Assembly: GCF_025137375.1 (NCBI RefSeq)
Contig: NZ_CP073720.1
Location: 7,526,501-7,590,500, forward strand
Source: Dactylosporangium fulvum
Lineage (GTDB): Bacteria > Actinomycetota > Actinomycetes > Mycobacteriales > Micromonosporaceae
DNA length: 64,000 nt
Direction: 5' to 3'
The notes under the pieces were generated by a model. It did not search any database. It saw only the letters and a program-made list of their open reading frames with translations, and was not told where the DNA came from. The translations under genes were made by a program, and so were the position numbers. Every line of letters begins with the position of its first letter. Position 1 is the stretch's first letter. Below, in pieces: positions 42,112-50,723 of the stretch.

Positions 42112-42237
42112 CCAGTCCTCCGGCGGTCGAGCCGGAGACACCCGGCGGGGCTCCGCCGATCCTGCCCTCGCCCAGCTGTTCGCGGTGCCACGACGAACCA
42201 GATGCCGGGGTCGCAGAAAAACTTCCAGGAGGAAAAC

Positions 42238-43080
42238 GTGAGAGATTTCTGGCGGTCAAGGAAGACCCGGCTGGCGTTGACCTTCGTGGCGACGCTGAGC
42301 CTTTCGGTGGGGTGCGGCGGGACCGACGGCGGAAGCGGCACCAACGACAAGGCCGCGCCGGTCAGGGTGGGCATTGTCGAACAGCCGCCGTACAGCGGCC
42401 AGGACAAGAGCACCGGAGCGGGCACCGGCGTGTGTCCGCAGTTGATCACTGCGGCGTTCACCGCCGCGGGTCGGCCCGAGCCGACGTACATCGTGGCGTC
42501 CGCGTACTCCGATCTGATCTCCGGCCTCCAGGCCAAGCGCTGGGACATGGTCGGCGCCTGCCTGCAGATCACCGCCGAACGCTGCCAGCAGATCGCCTTC
42601 ACCGACCCGCTGGAGACCGAGACGTTCAGCCTCGCCGTGCCCAACGGGAACCCGAAGCAGCTCACCTCGCTCGGCCAGTTCGGCAAGGGCGGCCTGAAAC
42701 TCGGGCTGCTGCGCGGCAGTACCACCAACGCCAAGGCCAAGGCGCTCGGCGTGCCGGAGTCGGCCATCTCGCTCTACCCCAGCGTCCGGGACCTGATCGA
42801 CGCGGTGAACGCCGGACGCATCGACGCCGCCTTCGCGGGCGGCCAGTCCCTGCAGGGCATCGCAGCCGAGGGGGTCACCTTCATCGCCGCCTCCGACGTG
42901 GTGCTCCAGCCGGCCGGCGCCGCCTTCCGCAAGGACGACAAGGAGCTCATCGACGTCTTCTCCCGGGGGCTGAAGACGATCAAGGACAACGGCAAGTACA
43001 AGTCGATCTCCGAGAGCAACGGGTTCGATCCCAAGATCACCATCGACGTCACCGCCGAGCAGGCTTGCACCGCCCGCTAG
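42238..43080 (+). CDS. Amino-acid-type ABC substrate-binding lipoprotein (EhuB-like)
   Basis: 280 residues. GTG start with a perfect AGGAGG 5 nt upstream. Short basic n-region, hydrophobic core and lipobox SVGC (lipid Cys about residue 26). The mature domain is a family 3 solute-binding fold ('RVGIVEQPPYSG', 'RWDMVGACLQITAERCQQIAF', 'VRDLIDAVNAGRIDAAFAGG'), closest in style to ectoine-binding EhuB. The ectoine catabolic genes are absent, so the ligand is more likely another amino acid derivative. Confidence 0.9.
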   Translation: MRDFWRSRKTRLALTFVATLSLSVGCGGTDGGSGTNDKAAPVRVGIVEQPPYSGQDKSTGAGTGVCPQLITAAFTAAGRPEPTYIVASAYSDLISGLQAKRWDMVGACLQITAERCQQIAFTDPLETETFSLAVPNGNPKQLTSLGQFGKGGLKLGLLRGSTTNAKAKALGVPESAISLYPSVRDLIDAVNAGRIDAAFAGGQSLQGIAAEGVTFIAASDVVLQPAGAAFRKDDKELIDVFSRGLKTIKDNGKYKSISESNGFDPKITIDVTAEQACTAR

Positions 43081-43117
43081 TCCGGTCCGCACCGCCGGGC
43101 AGGAAGGTACCCAGCAG

Positions 43118-43609
43118 ATGATCTTCGCGATGACTATCGGTGGCCGGCCGACCGGGTCACCAACCAGGTTCACCGTGTGCAACCGGGCGACCAGTGCCGC
43201 GGTCGGGCATGCGCCGGACTACTCCGATGACCGGCTCGACGCGGCGGTACGTGGTGCTGAGCGGGCGGTTCTCGGCTGGCACGGCGACGAGCCGGCCCGC
43301 CGGGAAGCGCTGCGCGCCTCGGCGGAACGCCTGCGCCGCCACGCCGAGGAGTTGGCCCACCTGCCCACCGCCGAGCAGGGCAAGGCCGCCGCCGTAGTCG
43401 AGGGCTGGCGAGTGGCCAGGCGGCCAGAAGCGCGCACGGTGTGGCTTAATAGCCATGGAGTGGTGGGTCCGGCTCAGCCGCACAGCGCGGTGCGGCACAG
43501 CGGTCCGGGGATCGTCGGCGGCGGCTCGCTCGGGTGGTCGGGCGGCACCGACCTCAAGGTCATCGCCTACGCGGCGCCGCCCCGGGTCGCAACGGTTGGC
43601 CGGTCATGA
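43118..43609 (+). pseudogene. Aldehyde dehydrogenase with large internal deletion
   Basis: The first ~95 residues match an ALDH N-terminus ('FTVCNRATSAAVGHAPDYS', 'RREALRASAERLRRHAEELA', 'LPTAEQGK'), then the frame jumps directly to the C-terminal ALDH part ('TVWLNSHGVVGPAQPHSAVR', 'HSG'). About 300 residues including the catalytic Cys and Glu are missing. In-frame deletion, so a short product may still be made but cannot be an active dehydrogenase. Lies between the transporter binding protein and the GntR gene. Confidence 0.8.
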
Positions 43610-43715
43610 CGGCCAACGCCGTTGCCGGAGCCCCCCTATCCGGGCTTGACATCAACAGATATCGTATGCAAACGGGGCACGCTGTCTGGTCCGCGTGTCC
43701 GGAAAGGCAGTCGCC

Positions 43716-44393
43716 ATGGCCGACCGAGTATTCAACCGGATCAACATCAAGCGACTGCACAACGAGGTTCAACACCAGATCCGGGAACTCATCGACAGCG
43801 GCATCCTCAAGCCCGGCCAGACGCTTCCGCCTGAACGGGAGCTCGCCGAGCAGCTCGGCGTCAGCCGCAACAGTCTGCGGGAGGCGCTGCGCGTCCTGGA
43901 GGCCCGGGGCATCATCGTCACCCGGCACGGTGTGGGTCGCGCGGTGCGTGACGTGCAGCCGACCGGCTCGGCCGACTGGAGCCTCACCGACAGCATCGAG
44001 GTCATCACGATCAACGAGGTCCTCGACGCCCGCGCGCTGCTGGAACCCCGGGCCGCGGAGCTGGCCTGCCTGCGGCACACCGACGAGGAGATGCGGGAGA
44101 TCCTGGACGCGGCCAAGGACCACAGTTCCTGGGCGGACACCATCCGGTTCCACAACGCCATCGCCGCGGCCGCCCATCACGTCGTCATCGAGCAGCTCAT
44201 CAACCACCAGTTGCGGCTGCTGGAGGAGCTTCGCCAGCGGGACCGGTACCGCTCCGACGACGACGCGCACACGCTCACCTCGGACCACCTGCAGATCGCG
44301 GCGGCCATCGAACGCCGCGACGCCGAGGCGGCCCGCTCGCTCATGCAGAAGCATCTCCAGCAGACCCACGACAGCATCGACGGACTGTCCTGA
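43716..44393 (+). CDS. GntR-family regulator, FadR subfamily
   Basis: 225 residues. Winged helix 'LPPERELAEQLGVSRNSLREAL' (about residues 34-55) and an all-helical FCD ligand-binding domain with metal-type histidines ('FHNAIAAAAHH', 'DHLQIAAAIERRD'). ATG at 43716 with GGAAAGG upstream; an upstream GTG at 43695 is less likely. It precedes the permease genes in the same direction and is likely the local repressor, responding to a carboxylate intermediate. A candidate half-palindrome TATCGTATGC lies about 55 bp upstream. Confidence 0.92.
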   Translation: MADRVFNRINIKRLHNEVQHQIRELIDSGILKPGQTLPPERELAEQLGVSRNSLREALRVLEARGIIVTRHGVGRAVRDVQPTGSADWSLTDSIEVITINEVLDARALLEPRAAELACLRHTDEEMREILDAAKDHSSWADTIRFHNAIAAAAHHVVIEQLINHQLRLLEELRQRDRYRSDDDAHTLTSDHLQIAAAIERRDAEAARSLMQKHLQQTHDSIDGLS

Positions 44394-44432
44394 CGCCACC
44401 CGCCCGCCGGCCGCCACCCTGGGCGGCCGCGG

Positions 44433-45149
44433 ATGAACCGCCTCATCGAGGAACTGCCGTACCTCTGGGGTGGCCTGCTGGTCACCCTGAAGGTCACCGC
44501 GATGGCGTGGGTGATCATGGTGGTGCTCGCCTTCCTGCTCGCCATCGGGCGCGCCTACGGCCCAGCACCCGTCCGCTGGCTGTGCACCGGCGTGGTGGAG
44601 ACCTTCCGCGGCACCGCCACGCTGGTGATGCTCTTCTGGGCGTTCTACGTGATGCCGCAGTTCGGCGTGACGCTATCCCCGATGTTCACCGGCGTCGTCG
44701 TGCTCGGCGTGACCGAAGCCTGCTACGCGTCGGAGATCGTCCGTGGCTCGCTGCTGTCGGTGCCCCGCGGGCAGTGGGAGGCGGCTCACGTACTCGGGCT
44801 GCGGGGCTGGCGCAGGATGGTGCGAGTCATCCTCCCCCAGGCGGTGCCGACCATGGTGCCGCCGTTCGGGAACCTCAGCATCGCGCTGCTCAAGTTCACC
44901 GCCCTCCTGTCGTTCATCTCCGTCCATGACCTGACCGCCCGCGCCCAGGACGTGCGCTACGAGATCGGCAACAGCGTGCTGGTCTTCGGGTTCTTGCTGG
45001 TCATCTACTACCTGCTCTCGTCGACCATCGCGTTCGCCTTCCGCCTTCTGGAGAAGCGGGTCATGGTGACGGGCCGTGGGCGCGCGGACATGGTGCGCGC
45101 CAACAAGCGGCGCGGCGCCACGCAACGGGCGGGAGCTGAGGCCCGATGA
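44433..45149 (+). CDS. Polar amino acid ABC permease (EhuC-like)
   Basis: 238 residues with about five transmembrane helices and the EAA loop 'PRGQWEAAHVLGLRGWRRMV'. ATG at 44433. Overlaps the next permease gene by 4 nt (ATGA). Together they form the heterodimeric membrane channel of a His/Glu/ectoine-type importer. Confidence 0.9.
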   Translation: MNRLIEELPYLWGGLLVTLKVTAMAWVIMVVLAFLLAIGRAYGPAPVRWLCTGVVETFRGTATLVMLFWAFYVMPQFGVTLSPMFTGVVVLGVTEACYASEIVRGSLLSVPRGQWEAAHVLGLRGWRRMVRVILPQAVPTMVPPFGNLSIALLKFTALLSFISVHDLTARAQDVRYEIGNSVLVFGFLLVIYYLLSSTIAFAFRLLEKRVMVTGRGRADMVRANKRRGATQRAGAEAR

Positions 45150-45805
45150 ACTGGAGCTGGTCGTACGCCTGGTCGTGCTTGCCGGATCTGCTGCGCGGCA
45201 TGCTGATCACCGCTGAGGTCACCGCGCTCGGTTCCGTGATCGCGCTCGTCGCCGGTCTGTTCTGGGCCATTCTCGTGCTCAGCGGGGTGCCCGGGGTGGC
45301 TCACCTGGCTCGGCTGATCGTCGATTTCGTCCGCGGTACCCCGCTGGTCGTGCAGGTCTTCTTCTTTTTCTACGCGCTCCCCTCGATCGGGATCAGCGGC
45401 GGGCCGTTCGTCATCGGCGTGTTCAGCCTCGGCCTGTACGGCAGTGCCTACATGGCCGAGGTGTACCGGGCGGGAATCGTCAACCTGCCCCGCGGGCAGT
45501 GGGAGGCGGCCAAGGTGCTGCGGCTGCCGCCCGTGTGGCACTGGATCGACGTGGTCATCCCCCAGGTGTTCCGCGCGGTGCTGCCGGCGCTCGGCAACAA
45601 CATCGTCGTCATGCTCAAGTACACCCCCGTGCTGTCCACCATCACCGTGACCGAACTGCTCACCGCGGGGCTGGACCTGGGCTCGGAGAGCTACCGCTAC
45701 CTGGAACCGCTCACCCTGGCCGGGGTGGCGTTCATCGTCATCACCATCCCCTGCGTACTCGCCCTGCGCGTATTGGAAAGGCGGTTGGCCCGTGGCGCAG
45801 CCTGA
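45146..45805 (+). CDS. Polar amino acid ABC permease (EhuD-like)
   Basis: 219 residues with about five helices and EAA loop 'PRGQWEAAKVLRLPPVWHWI'; 'FVRGTPLVVQVFFFFYALP' is typical of the family. ATG overlaps the end of the upstream permease and its own end overlaps the ATPase start by 14 nt. Confidence 0.9.
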   Translation: MNWSWSYAWSCLPDLLRGMLITAEVTALGSVIALVAGLFWAILVLSGVPGVAHLARLIVDFVRGTPLVVQVFFFFYALPSIGISGGPFVIGVFSLGLYGSAYMAEVYRAGIVNLPRGQWEAAKVLRLPPVWHWIDVVIPQVFRAVLPALGNNIVVMLKYTPVLSTITVTELLTAGLDLGSESYRYLEPLTLAGVAFIVITIPCVLALRVLERRLARGAA

Positions 45806-46625
45806 CATCAATGGTCTTATCCGGAGGGGCGACGCGTCGCGGCCCGCCGAGCCGAAGCCCGAGTCGGTCCGCTTCCAGGCGGTCTCGAAGTCGTTCTCCA
45901 CCCGCCTGGTGCTTGACGATCTGAGCCTGACGGTGCGGACCGGCGAGAAGGTCGCCCTGATCGGGCCCAGCGGGTCCGGCAAGACCACCGTGCTGCGGAT
46001 CGTGGCCGGTCTGGAGGAGCCGGACGCCGGCCAGGTGGCCGTGTTCGGCCAGCAGGTCTGGCCGTACCGCAGGCCGCGCCCCTGGCGCCGGAGCGACGCT
46101 CGCGACCGGGACCGCACCATGCGGCACGTGGGCATGGTCTTCCAGCACTTCAACCTGTTCCCACACATGCGCGTGCTGGCCAACATCACCGAGGGACCGA
46201 TCCGTTCCCGCGGGATCGGCCGGGAGGCGGCCAGGGCCAAGGCCCTGGAACTGCTGGAGATGGTGGGCCTGTCCGGCTTCGACGACGCCTGGCCGGCGAA
46301 CCTGTCCGGCGGGCAGCAGCAGCGGGTAGCCATCGCCCGGGCGCTGGCCATGGAACCGAGGCTGTTGTTGCTGGACGAGGTGACCTCGGCGCTGGATCCG
46401 GAGCTGGTCGGCGAGGTACTGGCGGTCATCCGCGACATCAGCCAGTCCAGCGACCTGACCATCCTCATGGTCACCCACGAGATGTCCTTCGCCGCCCGCA
46501 GCGTCGACCGGGTGCTGATGTTCGACGAGGGCCAGGTGGTTGAGGACGGGCCGGCGGCGCAGGTGCTGCGGGAGCCGACCCACGAACGCACCAGACGATT
46601 CCTCTCCGCGGTGGTGGAGAGGTGA
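45792..46625 (+). CDS. Amino-acid-type ABC ATPase (EhuA-like)
   Basis: 277 residues; Walker A GPSGSGKT, Q-loop 'MVFQHFNLFPH', signature LSGGQQQR, Walker B 'LLLLDEVTSALD' and H-loop 'MVTHEMSF'. GTG start at 45792. A ~25-residue extra segment after the first strands ('WPYRRPRPWRRSDARDRD') is unusual but in frame. Powers the EhuCD-like permease. Confidence 0.9.
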   Translation: MAQPDINGLIRRGDASRPAEPKPESVRFQAVSKSFSTRLVLDDLSLTVRTGEKVALIGPSGSGKTTVLRIVAGLEEPDAGQVAVFGQQVWPYRRPRPWRRSDARDRDRTMRHVGMVFQHFNLFPHMRVLANITEGPIRSRGIGREAARAKALELLEMVGLSGFDDAWPANLSGGQQQRVAIARALAMEPRLLLLDEVTSALDPELVGEVLAVIRDISQSSDLTILMVTHEMSFAARSVDRVLMFDEGQVVEDGPAAQVLREPTHERTRRFLSAVVER

Positions 46626-46675
46626 GGACAGACAGCCGGTATCGAGCAGTCACACAGGAAGGTTGGTCCATTTCG

Positions 46676-47914
46676 ATGGAAGTCACCAAGGTCATCCGGG
46701 GCGTCACCGCGATCACCATGACCGACCAGGGCGTGGTCGACCGGGCCACGGTCGTTCTGCGGGGCAACCGGCTGGGCGGGGTGCACCCCGACGGACAACT
46801 GCCGGCGGAGCTGACAAGCTGGGCCGACGCGCACCCCGAGCAGGTCCTCGACCTGCCCGGCCGGTACGTCATCCCCGGTCTGATCAATCTGCATGAACAC
46901 CTGGACATGCACAACGTACGTGGCAGCATGCACGACCGGGTCAGTGGTCCTACCGTGACCCTGGTCCCCCGCGCGATCCGCAACGCCCTGCTCGCCCTCG
47001 CCTCCGGCGTGACCACCCTGCGCGACCTCGGCTCCAAGGACGCCACCAACATCGTGATCCGGGACATCATCGACATGGGCCAGTTCATCGGGCCGAGGGT
47101 CGTGGCGTGTGGACAGATGATCTCCGCAACCGGTGGGCACGGACAACCGCTGTGCGCGGAGGGTGACGGGGCAGACGCCATGCGACACCTGGCGCGGTTA
47201 CAGCACAAGCGGGGCGCCGACGTGATCAAGGTATGCGCCAGCGGCGGCGTGGTCGCCATGCGCCGCGAGAACCCGTGGGCGCAGCAACTGTCTGATGAGG
47301 AGCTGCGCGCGGTGGTCGAGGAGGCGCACCGGTTCGGGCTGCGGGTAGCCTCGCACGCCCAGCCGCCGGCCGCGATCAAGGCGAGTGTCCTGGCCGGTGT
47401 GGACACCATCGAGCACGCCGCGTTCCTCGACGACGAATGCGCGGACCTGCTCGCCGAAAGAGACGTGGCGCTGGTGCCCACCATCGACGACTCCTACTCG
47501 GTGGCGTACGAGGGCGAGCGGCACGGCCGGCCACAGTGGATGCAGGACAACGCCAAGAAGAGCATCGAGCTGCGGATGGCGAGCCTGGTCCGGGCCGTCA
47601 AGGCCGGCGTGCGGCTGGGCGTGGGCACCGACGTGGTCGGCAAGATGGGCCGGGAGATGGTGCACATGGTCGAGGCTGGCCGCACCCCCGAGCAGGCGCT
47701 CGCCGCGGCCACCCGGGACGCCGCGCAGATCATCGACGTACCAGACATCGGCATCCTGGCCGACGGCATGCTCGCCGACCTGGTGGTGCTCGGCCGCGAC
47801 CCGCTGGCCGACCTGTCCGCCTGCGACGACTCGATCGAGCTGGTGGTCCGCGACGGCGTGACAATCCGCCCGTCCGCCCTGATCGCGACCTGCGCGGGGG
47901 GTGACATCGTCTGA
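46676..47914 (+). CDS. Imidazolonepropionase/prolidase-like amidohydrolase
   Basis: 412 residues, TIM-barrel amidohydrolase. H-x-H in 'INLHEHLDMHN', a Lys in 'VIKVCASGG' likely carbamylated, His in 'VASHAQPP' and 'DTIEHAAFL', and the last Asp in 'VGTDVVG'. This is the layout of imidazolonepropionase-like Xaa-Pro dipeptidases and related amide hydrolases. The ATG at 46676 is preferred; a GTG at 46622 overlapping the ATPase stop is possible. With pruA nearby, hydrolysis of a proline-containing compound is an attractive but unproven idea. Confidence 0.85.
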   Translation: MEVTKVIRGVTAITMTDQGVVDRATVVLRGNRLGGVHPDGQLPAELTSWADAHPEQVLDLPGRYVIPGLINLHEHLDMHNVRGSMHDRVSGPTVTLVPRAIRNALLALASGVTTLRDLGSKDATNIVIRDIIDMGQFIGPRVVACGQMISATGGHGQPLCAEGDGADAMRHLARLQHKRGADVIKVCASGGVVAMRRENPWAQQLSDEELRAVVEEAHRFGLRVASHAQPPAAIKASVLAGVDTIEHAAFLDDECADLLAERDVALVPTIDDSYSVAYEGERHGRPQWMQDNAKKSIELRMASLVRAVKAGVRLGVGTDVVGKMGREMVHMVEAGRTPEQALAAATRDAAQIIDVPDIGILADGMLADLVVLGRDPLADLSACDDSIELVVRDGVTIRPSALIATCAGGDIV

Positions 47915-49113
47915 TGCGCTTCGCTCCACGAGCCGAAGGGCTGTTCACCACGGTGGACCGCTATCCCGAGCTGTTCAGCCGGGCAGCCGGCACGATCAAC
48001 CTTGGCCCCGGCGACCCTCGGTCGCCGGTCCCGGCCCACGTCGCGGCGGCGACCGCGCGGGCGGCGGCCGACGGCCACACCGGGTACACGCCGGTCACCG
48101 GGATCCGGGCGCTGCGCGAGGCGGTCGCGGCGCAGGTGTCCGACCGGCACGGTGTGGACTACGACCCAGATCACGTCTGTGTCGGCAACGGCTCGAAGCA
48201 GATGATCATCAACACGCTGCTCGCCACCGTCGGCGACGGCGACGAGGTGCTGCTGCTCGCCCCGTACTACCCGGTCTACTACCAGATGGTGCTGCTGGCG
48301 GGCGGGAGGCCCGTGGTGGTCGACGGGCCCGACGGCGACTACCGACTGCCCGTGGCGCAGATCGGCGCGGCGCTGACGCCGCGGACTGTGTGGATCATGC
48401 TGAACAGCCCGAACAATCCGACCGGCACGGTCTACAGCCGGGCCGAACTCGCCGCGCTCGATACCCTGCTGGCCGACCACCCGGCGGTGAACGTCATCAG
48501 CGACCAGGTGTACGAGCAGCTCACCTTCGATGGCACGACAGCGCCCTGCCTAGCCTCGGTCAGCCCTCGAGCCCGCGAGCGCACGGTGGTGGTCAGCGGG
48601 GTGTCGAAAGCGTACGGGATGACCGGCTACCGGATCGGCTGGGCCCTCGGCCCGCCGGAGCTCATCGGCCACCTCGCCCGGCTCCAGTTCATCACCACCT
48701 CGTGTGCCAGTTCGATCAGCCAGCATGCGGCGATCGCCGCGCTCACCGGGCCACAGGACTCGTTGACCGAGACGGTCCAGCGGTACCGGGCCGCGGCCGA
48801 GCTGACCCGCTCCACGCTGAACGCCGGCACGCACCTGCGGGTGCTGCCAGCGGCCGCCGGGATGTACGCGTTCGCCGACTGCACCGCATACCTCGGTGGC
48901 CGCGACCTGGCCGGCACGCCCATCGAGACCGACCTGGACCTGGTGCAGTACCTGAAGCGGGAGGCACGAGTCCTGGTCATGCCCGGCACCCTGTTCGGTT
49001 CGCCGGGCCGGCTGCGGATCACGCTCGTGGCCGAGGAGACCGAGCTGGGCGAAGCACTGCGCCGGCTGACCGCCGCCCTGTCGCTGCTGCGCGAGCCGCC
49101 GGAGGCCCGATGA
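47914..49113 (+). CDS. PLP-dependent class I/II aminotransferase
   Basis: 399 residues, fold type I. PLP lysine in 'VVSGVSKAYGMTGYRIGW', the Asn-x-Pro loop 'MLNSPNNPTGTVY' and Asp region 'VISDQVYEQLTF'. ATG overlaps the amidohydrolase stop by one base. It would transaminate the released amino acid to a keto acid. Confidence 0.92.
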   Translation: MRFAPRAEGLFTTVDRYPELFSRAAGTINLGPGDPRSPVPAHVAAATARAAADGHTGYTPVTGIRALREAVAAQVSDRHGVDYDPDHVCVGNGSKQMIINTLLATVGDGDEVLLLAPYYPVYYQMVLLAGGRPVVVDGPDGDYRLPVAQIGAALTPRTVWIMLNSPNNPTGTVYSRAELAALDTLLADHPAVNVISDQVYEQLTFDGTTAPCLASVSPRARERTVVVSGVSKAYGMTGYRIGWALGPPELIGHLARLQFITTSCASSISQHAAIAALTGPQDSLTETVQRYRAAAELTRSTLNAGTHLRVLPAAAGMYAFADCTAYLGGRDLAGTPIETDLDLVQYLKREARVLVMPGTLFGSPGRLRITLVAEETELGEALRRLTAALSLLREPPEAR

Positions 49114-50723
49114 GCGGGGGCGAGTACGACGTGGCGATCATCGGCGGTGGCCACAATGGACTGGTCGCCGGCGCCTACCTGGCCAAGGCCGGGCTGCGCA
49201 CGGTCATCCTGGAGCAGCGCGACATCGCCGGCGGGCTGACCGCACCGGTGGAGTACTTCCCCGGCTACACCGCCTCAATCACCAACAGTCCGGGGTCGTT
49301 GGAGCCGCGCATCGTGGCGGAGCTGGGCCTGGCCGACTTCGGGCTGCGGTTCGTACGGCCCGATCCGTCGCTGACCTACCCGTTCCCCGGCGGGACCGGG
49401 TTCGTCGGGTGGCGCGACCGGGGGCGCAGCCTCGACCAGATCGCCAAGTTCTCCCGCCGCGACGCCGAGCGGTACTACCCGTTCTTCGCCTACCTGGAGG
49501 AGTTCGCGGCCCGGCTGCGGGCCAACATCTTCGAGGCGCCCCCGCCGTTCGCCACCGTGATCGGCGACATCGCCGACGCGCGCGGCGAGGAGATGCTGTC
49601 CAAGATCATGTTCGGCAGCATCCAGGACCTGCTGGACGAGTGGTTCGAGTCCGACGAGGTCAAGGCGCTCATCGCCAGCGTGGCCATCGTGGCCAACCTG
49701 GCCGGACCGCAGTCCCCCGGCACCGTGATGCGGCTGTTGGCCCGACCGCTGTCGGTGCGCTCCGCGGCCACGATCGGCGTAGACGACCCGCGCCGGCAGG
49801 TGCTGCGCGGTTCGACTGGCATCCCAATCGGCGGCATGGGGGCGATCGCGGTGGCGATGACCCGCGCGTTCACCGCCGCCGGCGGCCAGTTGCGGCTGGG
49901 CGCGCGGGTGGCCCAACTGGTCACCGAGGAGGGTCGCGTCCGAGCCGCCGTCACCACCTCGGGCGACGAGTTCCGCGCCCGGATCGTGCTGTCCAATGTG
50001 AACCCGATGACCACCCTGCTGGACCTGCTGCCCCCGGACGCGCTACCCGACGAGGTGCGCAACCGGGCGGCCCGGCTGCCGCTGCGCGGCTCGGCGTTCA
50101 AGGTGGGACTCGCGTTGGACGGGATCCCCCGGTTCGCGATGGCCGCCGACGACACGGAGGCCGAACTGTTGGCCGGCTGCCAGTTCCGGATCGCCCCGTC
50201 GCTGGAGTACATGGAACGGGCCTTCGACGACGCAAAGTACGGGCGCCCGTCGCACGGCCCGATGCTGTGGGGCCTAACCCCATCGGTGTCCGACCCGAGC
50301 GTCACCCCGGAGGGCAGACACGTAATGAGCGTGAACGTCTTCCACGCGCCGTACGACCTGGTCGGGACGACATGGGAGCAGGAGCGGGGCCGGTTCGGGA
50401 TGCGCTGCATCGATGTGCTGTCCGAATACATACCGAATCTGAAGGAGATCATCACGGACGTCCGGTTCTGGTCACCGGTGGATCTGGAGTCGGAGTACGG
50501 GCTGCTACGGGGGAACATCACCCACGGCGACACGCTCCCAGCCCAAATGTTCTCCTTCCGCCCGCTGCCGGGGATGGCCGACTACCGCACCCCGGTGCGG
50601 GGCCTATACCTATGTGGCGCCGGCAGCTGGCCGGGCGGCTCGGTGACCGGGGTGCCGGGCCGCAACGCGAGCATGGCGGTGCTGGCCGATCTCGCCGGGA
50701 ATGACGGAGAAGCGAGCAAGTGA
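49110..50723 (+). CDS. FAD-dependent oxidoreductase, phytoene desaturase/PYROXD2-like
   Basis: 537 residues. FAD motif 'VAIIGGGHNGLVAGAYLA' and second motif 'LEQRDIAGGLTAP' at the N-terminus; 'VTGVPGRNASMAVL' at the C-terminus closes the FAD site. Family members are amine oxidases or carotenoid-type desaturases. ATG overlaps the aminotransferase stop (ATGA) and its own stop overlaps the enolase-type gene (GTGA). Probably oxidises or desaturates an amino-acid-derived intermediate. Confidence 0.9.
   Translation: MSGGEYDVAIIGGGHNGLVAGAYLAKAGLRTVILEQRDIAGGLTAPVEYFPGYTASITNSPGSLEPRIVAELGLADFGLRFVRPDPSLTYPFPGGTGFVGWRDRGRSLDQIAKFSRRDAERYYPFFAYLEEFAARLRANIFEAPPPFATVIGDIADARGEEMLSKIMFGSIQDLLDEWFESDEVKALIASVAIVANLAGPQSPGTVMRLLARPLSVRSAATIGVDDPRRQVLRGSTGIPIGGMGAIAVAMTRAFTAAGGQLRLGARVAQLVTEEGRVRAAVTTSGDEFRARIVLSNVNPMTTLLDLLPPDALPDEVRNRAARLPLRGSAFKVGLALDGIPRFAMAADDTEAELLAGCQFRIAPSLEYMERAFDDAKYGRPSHGPMLWGLTPSVSDPSVTPEGRHVMSVNVFHAPYDLVGTTWEQERGRFGMRCIDVLSEYIPNLKEIITDVRFWSPVDLESEYGLLRGNITHGDTLPAQMFSFRPLPGMADYRTPVRGLYLCGAGSWPGGSVTGVPGRNASMAVLADLAGNDGEASK

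Noticed and set aside
42238..46625. Assignment of the transporter as the ectoine importer EhuBCDA
   Set aside because: Protein style is similar, but ectoine hydrolase and deacetylase genes are absent and the neighbouring enzymes do not fit ectoine degradation, so only 'Ehu-like' is claimed.
45008..47188. Long minus-strand open frame (726 codons) opposite the ABC permease, ATPase and amidohydrolase
   Set aside because: The plus-strand genes carry complete Walker, EAA and metal motifs; the antisense frame has none.
47901..50723. 940-codon plus-strand open frame that would fuse an N-terminal extension to the FAD oxidoreductase
   Set aside because: The first ~400 codons overlap the aminotransferase in another frame and are not protein-like; the real FAD gene starts at 49110 with an ATGA overlap.
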